Source of the DNA: Tetmemena sp. SeJ-2015
Lineage: Eukaryota; Ciliophora; Spirotrichea; Sporadotrichida; Oxytrichidae
Reading direction: 5' to 3'
Length of the DNA stretch: 64,000 nt
Assembly (NCBI GenBank): GCA_027382625.1
Contig: JAJKFJ010022509.1
Location: 157,309-221,308, forward strand
Under the pieces are notes generated by a model. It saw only the letters and a program-made list of their open reading frames with translations, ran no database searches and was not told the DNA's origin. Below are positions 63,123 through 64,000 of this stretch, one piece after another (position 1 is the stretch's first letter; each line of letters starts with the position of its first letter). Made by a program: the position numbers and the translations under genes.

Positions 63123-64000
63123 ACATGATTTCCAAAAACGCCCTTCTCTCCGCCGCTGGTCTTGCGCTGGCTGTCACTTCATCAGCCGCCCCGACCGCGC
63201 CCACGGTCCCCAGCTGGCCTGAATTCCGCGGAGCCGCCGCTCAGGGCCACTCAGACGCCACGAACCTCCCGCTGACCTGGAGCCCCACCTCGCACATCGC
63301 GTGGATCGCACCCGTGGCAGGCATTGGCTGGTCTTCACCCGTGGTGGCAGGGACGCGCATCTTCCTGACCTCCGCCGTCTCTCTCAGCGGCAAAGAAGAA
63401 GCCACCGCCGACCGCTCCCTGCGCGTGATCTCGCTGGATGCCAGCAACGGCAAGCCCGTGTGGGACGTGGAGCTCTTCCAGGCCAAGTCCCCGCGCGCCC
63501 ACCGCAAAAACAGCCACGCCAGCCCGACGCCGATCTTTGAAGACGGCAAGCTCTACATCCACTTCGGCCACCTCGGCACCGCCTGCTTGGACGCCCTCAC
63601 CGGCAAGACGCTCTGGAGCACGCAGGAGTTTGCCTACTCGCCCGTGCATGGCAATGGCAGCAGTCCCGTTCTGTTTGAAGACCTCCTCATCTTCAATGCC
63701 GATGCCGAAACCGAACCCAAAGTCATAGCCCTCGACAAAACCACCGGCAAAGCCCGCTGGACCTTCGCCCGCCAGTCCGAAGCCAAAAAGAAATTCTCCT
63801 TCTGCACCCCTCTCCTCATCGACGTGGCCGGCCAGAAGCAGCTCATCACCCCCGGCAGCGGCGTGGTGAACGCGCTCAATCCCAAGGACGGCACCGAAAT
63901 CTGGCACTTCAATTACGACCAGGGGTACTCCGTCGTCCCGCGCCCGATTTACGCGCATGGCATGATCTACCTCTCCAGCGGCTACGACAAACCCGTGGCC
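63113..64000 (+). CDS. Exported PQQ-like beta-propeller protein (3' end outside window)
   Basis: The first 296 codons of an exported protein. The N-terminus MKRHMISKNALLSAAGLALA is a Sec signal. Then come the family opening WPEFRGAAAQGHS and propeller blades with repeating forms such as VISLDASNGKPVWDVELF, ACLDALTGKTLWS and IALDKTTGKARWTFAR. This is the BamB/PQQ-like family widespread in PVC bacteria; no quinone-binding residues can be assigned, so a scaffold or alcohol-dehydrogenase-like role is open. ATG 63125 is the alternative start, just beyond the hairpin. The frame is open to the window's end. Confidence 0.88.
   Translation, partial: MKRHMISKNALLSAAGLALAVTSSAAPTAPTVPSWPEFRGAAAQGHSDATNLPLTWSPTSHIAWIAPVAGIGWSSPVVAGTRIFLTSAVSLSGKEEATADRSLRVISLDASNGKPVWDVELFQAKSPRAHRKNSHASPTPIFEDGKLYIHFGHLGTACLDALTGKTLWSTQEFAYSPVHGNGSSPVLFEDLLIFNADAETEPKVIALDKTTGKARWTFARQSEAKKKFSFCTPLLIDVAGQKQLITPGSGVVNALNPKDGTEIWHFNYDQGYSVVPRPIYAHGMIYLSSGYDKPVA

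Noticed and set aside
1..64000. tRNA and rRNA genes
   Set aside because: No cloverleaf-like or conserved rRNA sequence was recognised in the intergenic stretches read; a tRNA scan would settle it.

Overview
The window reads as chromosomal DNA of a Verrucomicrobiota bacterium (PVC group), probably of the Prosthecobacter/Verrucomicrobium type. Several features point there: the large dehydrogenase/HEAT/cytochrome c protein of the Pirellula-Verrucomicrobium family, an N-terminal NPYAAP motif, kinase-PEGA-FGE fusions beside ECF sigma factors, very large autotransporter-type beta-strand repeat proteins, and a recA operator of the TGTTC-N4-GAACA form recalled as the verrucomicrobial LexA site. Composition is uniformly GC-rich. 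No rRNA, tRNA, CRISPR array, prophage or intact insertion sequence was seen.

Layout. 1-18113 (minus) is one giant repeat-protein gene whose 3' end lies beyond the window. 18430-22166 (plus) holds dnaG and rpoD. 22167-23987 is a REP/RAYT region: a decayed REP-associated transposase with eight hairpin repeats, part of it amplified as a 217-bp tandem array. 23988-25039 (minus) carries a gamma-glutamylcyclotransferase-like protein and a lipoate ligase-like protein. 25104-26858 is a secreted esterase/SMP-30 fusion. 27198-35757 combines a sugar phosphate cyclase, a NarL-type two-component pair with a degenerate receiver, a UbiA prenyltransferase, and opcA and zwf separated by a toxin-antitoxin pair. 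36014-39277 is an ECF sigma factor with a Ser/Thr kinase fusion. 39342-45512 carries a secreted MsrB, small proteins, a second ECF factor and the cytochrome-type dehydrogenase. 45805-50578 has an esterase, a class V aminotransferase and a VWA membrane protein. 50828-56048 carries a small phosphatase, gpmI, an amidase, a gmhB-like phosphatase and ribD. 56183-64000 holds a GspF-like protein, recA, a possible PilZ protein, a Nudix hydrolase, an NlpC/P60-like lipoprotein, a ThuA protein, cstA and the start of a PQQ-propeller protein.

How the genes may work together. DnaG and RpoD form the usual replication/transcription pair. Zwf and OpcA open the oxidative pentose phosphate pathway. They lie on the same strand as a UbiA-family protein and, further on, an EboD-like sugar phosphate cyclase, a family that can draw on pentose-phosphate sugars. 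The sensor kinase and regulator between them overlap by 4 bp and are surely co-expressed. Many predicted exported proteins (esterases, amidase, MsrB, ThuA, PQQ protein, dehydrogenase) suggest active periplasmic and surface polymer chemistry.

Most striking are the giant gene of more than 6,000 codons with two interleaved repeat classes, the REP/RAYT family with compensatory stem changes and tandem amplification, a primary sigma factor with two AT-hook-like motifs, the cyclase/prenyltransferase/pentose-phosphate neighbourhood, and a receiver protein that has lost its phosphorylation site.
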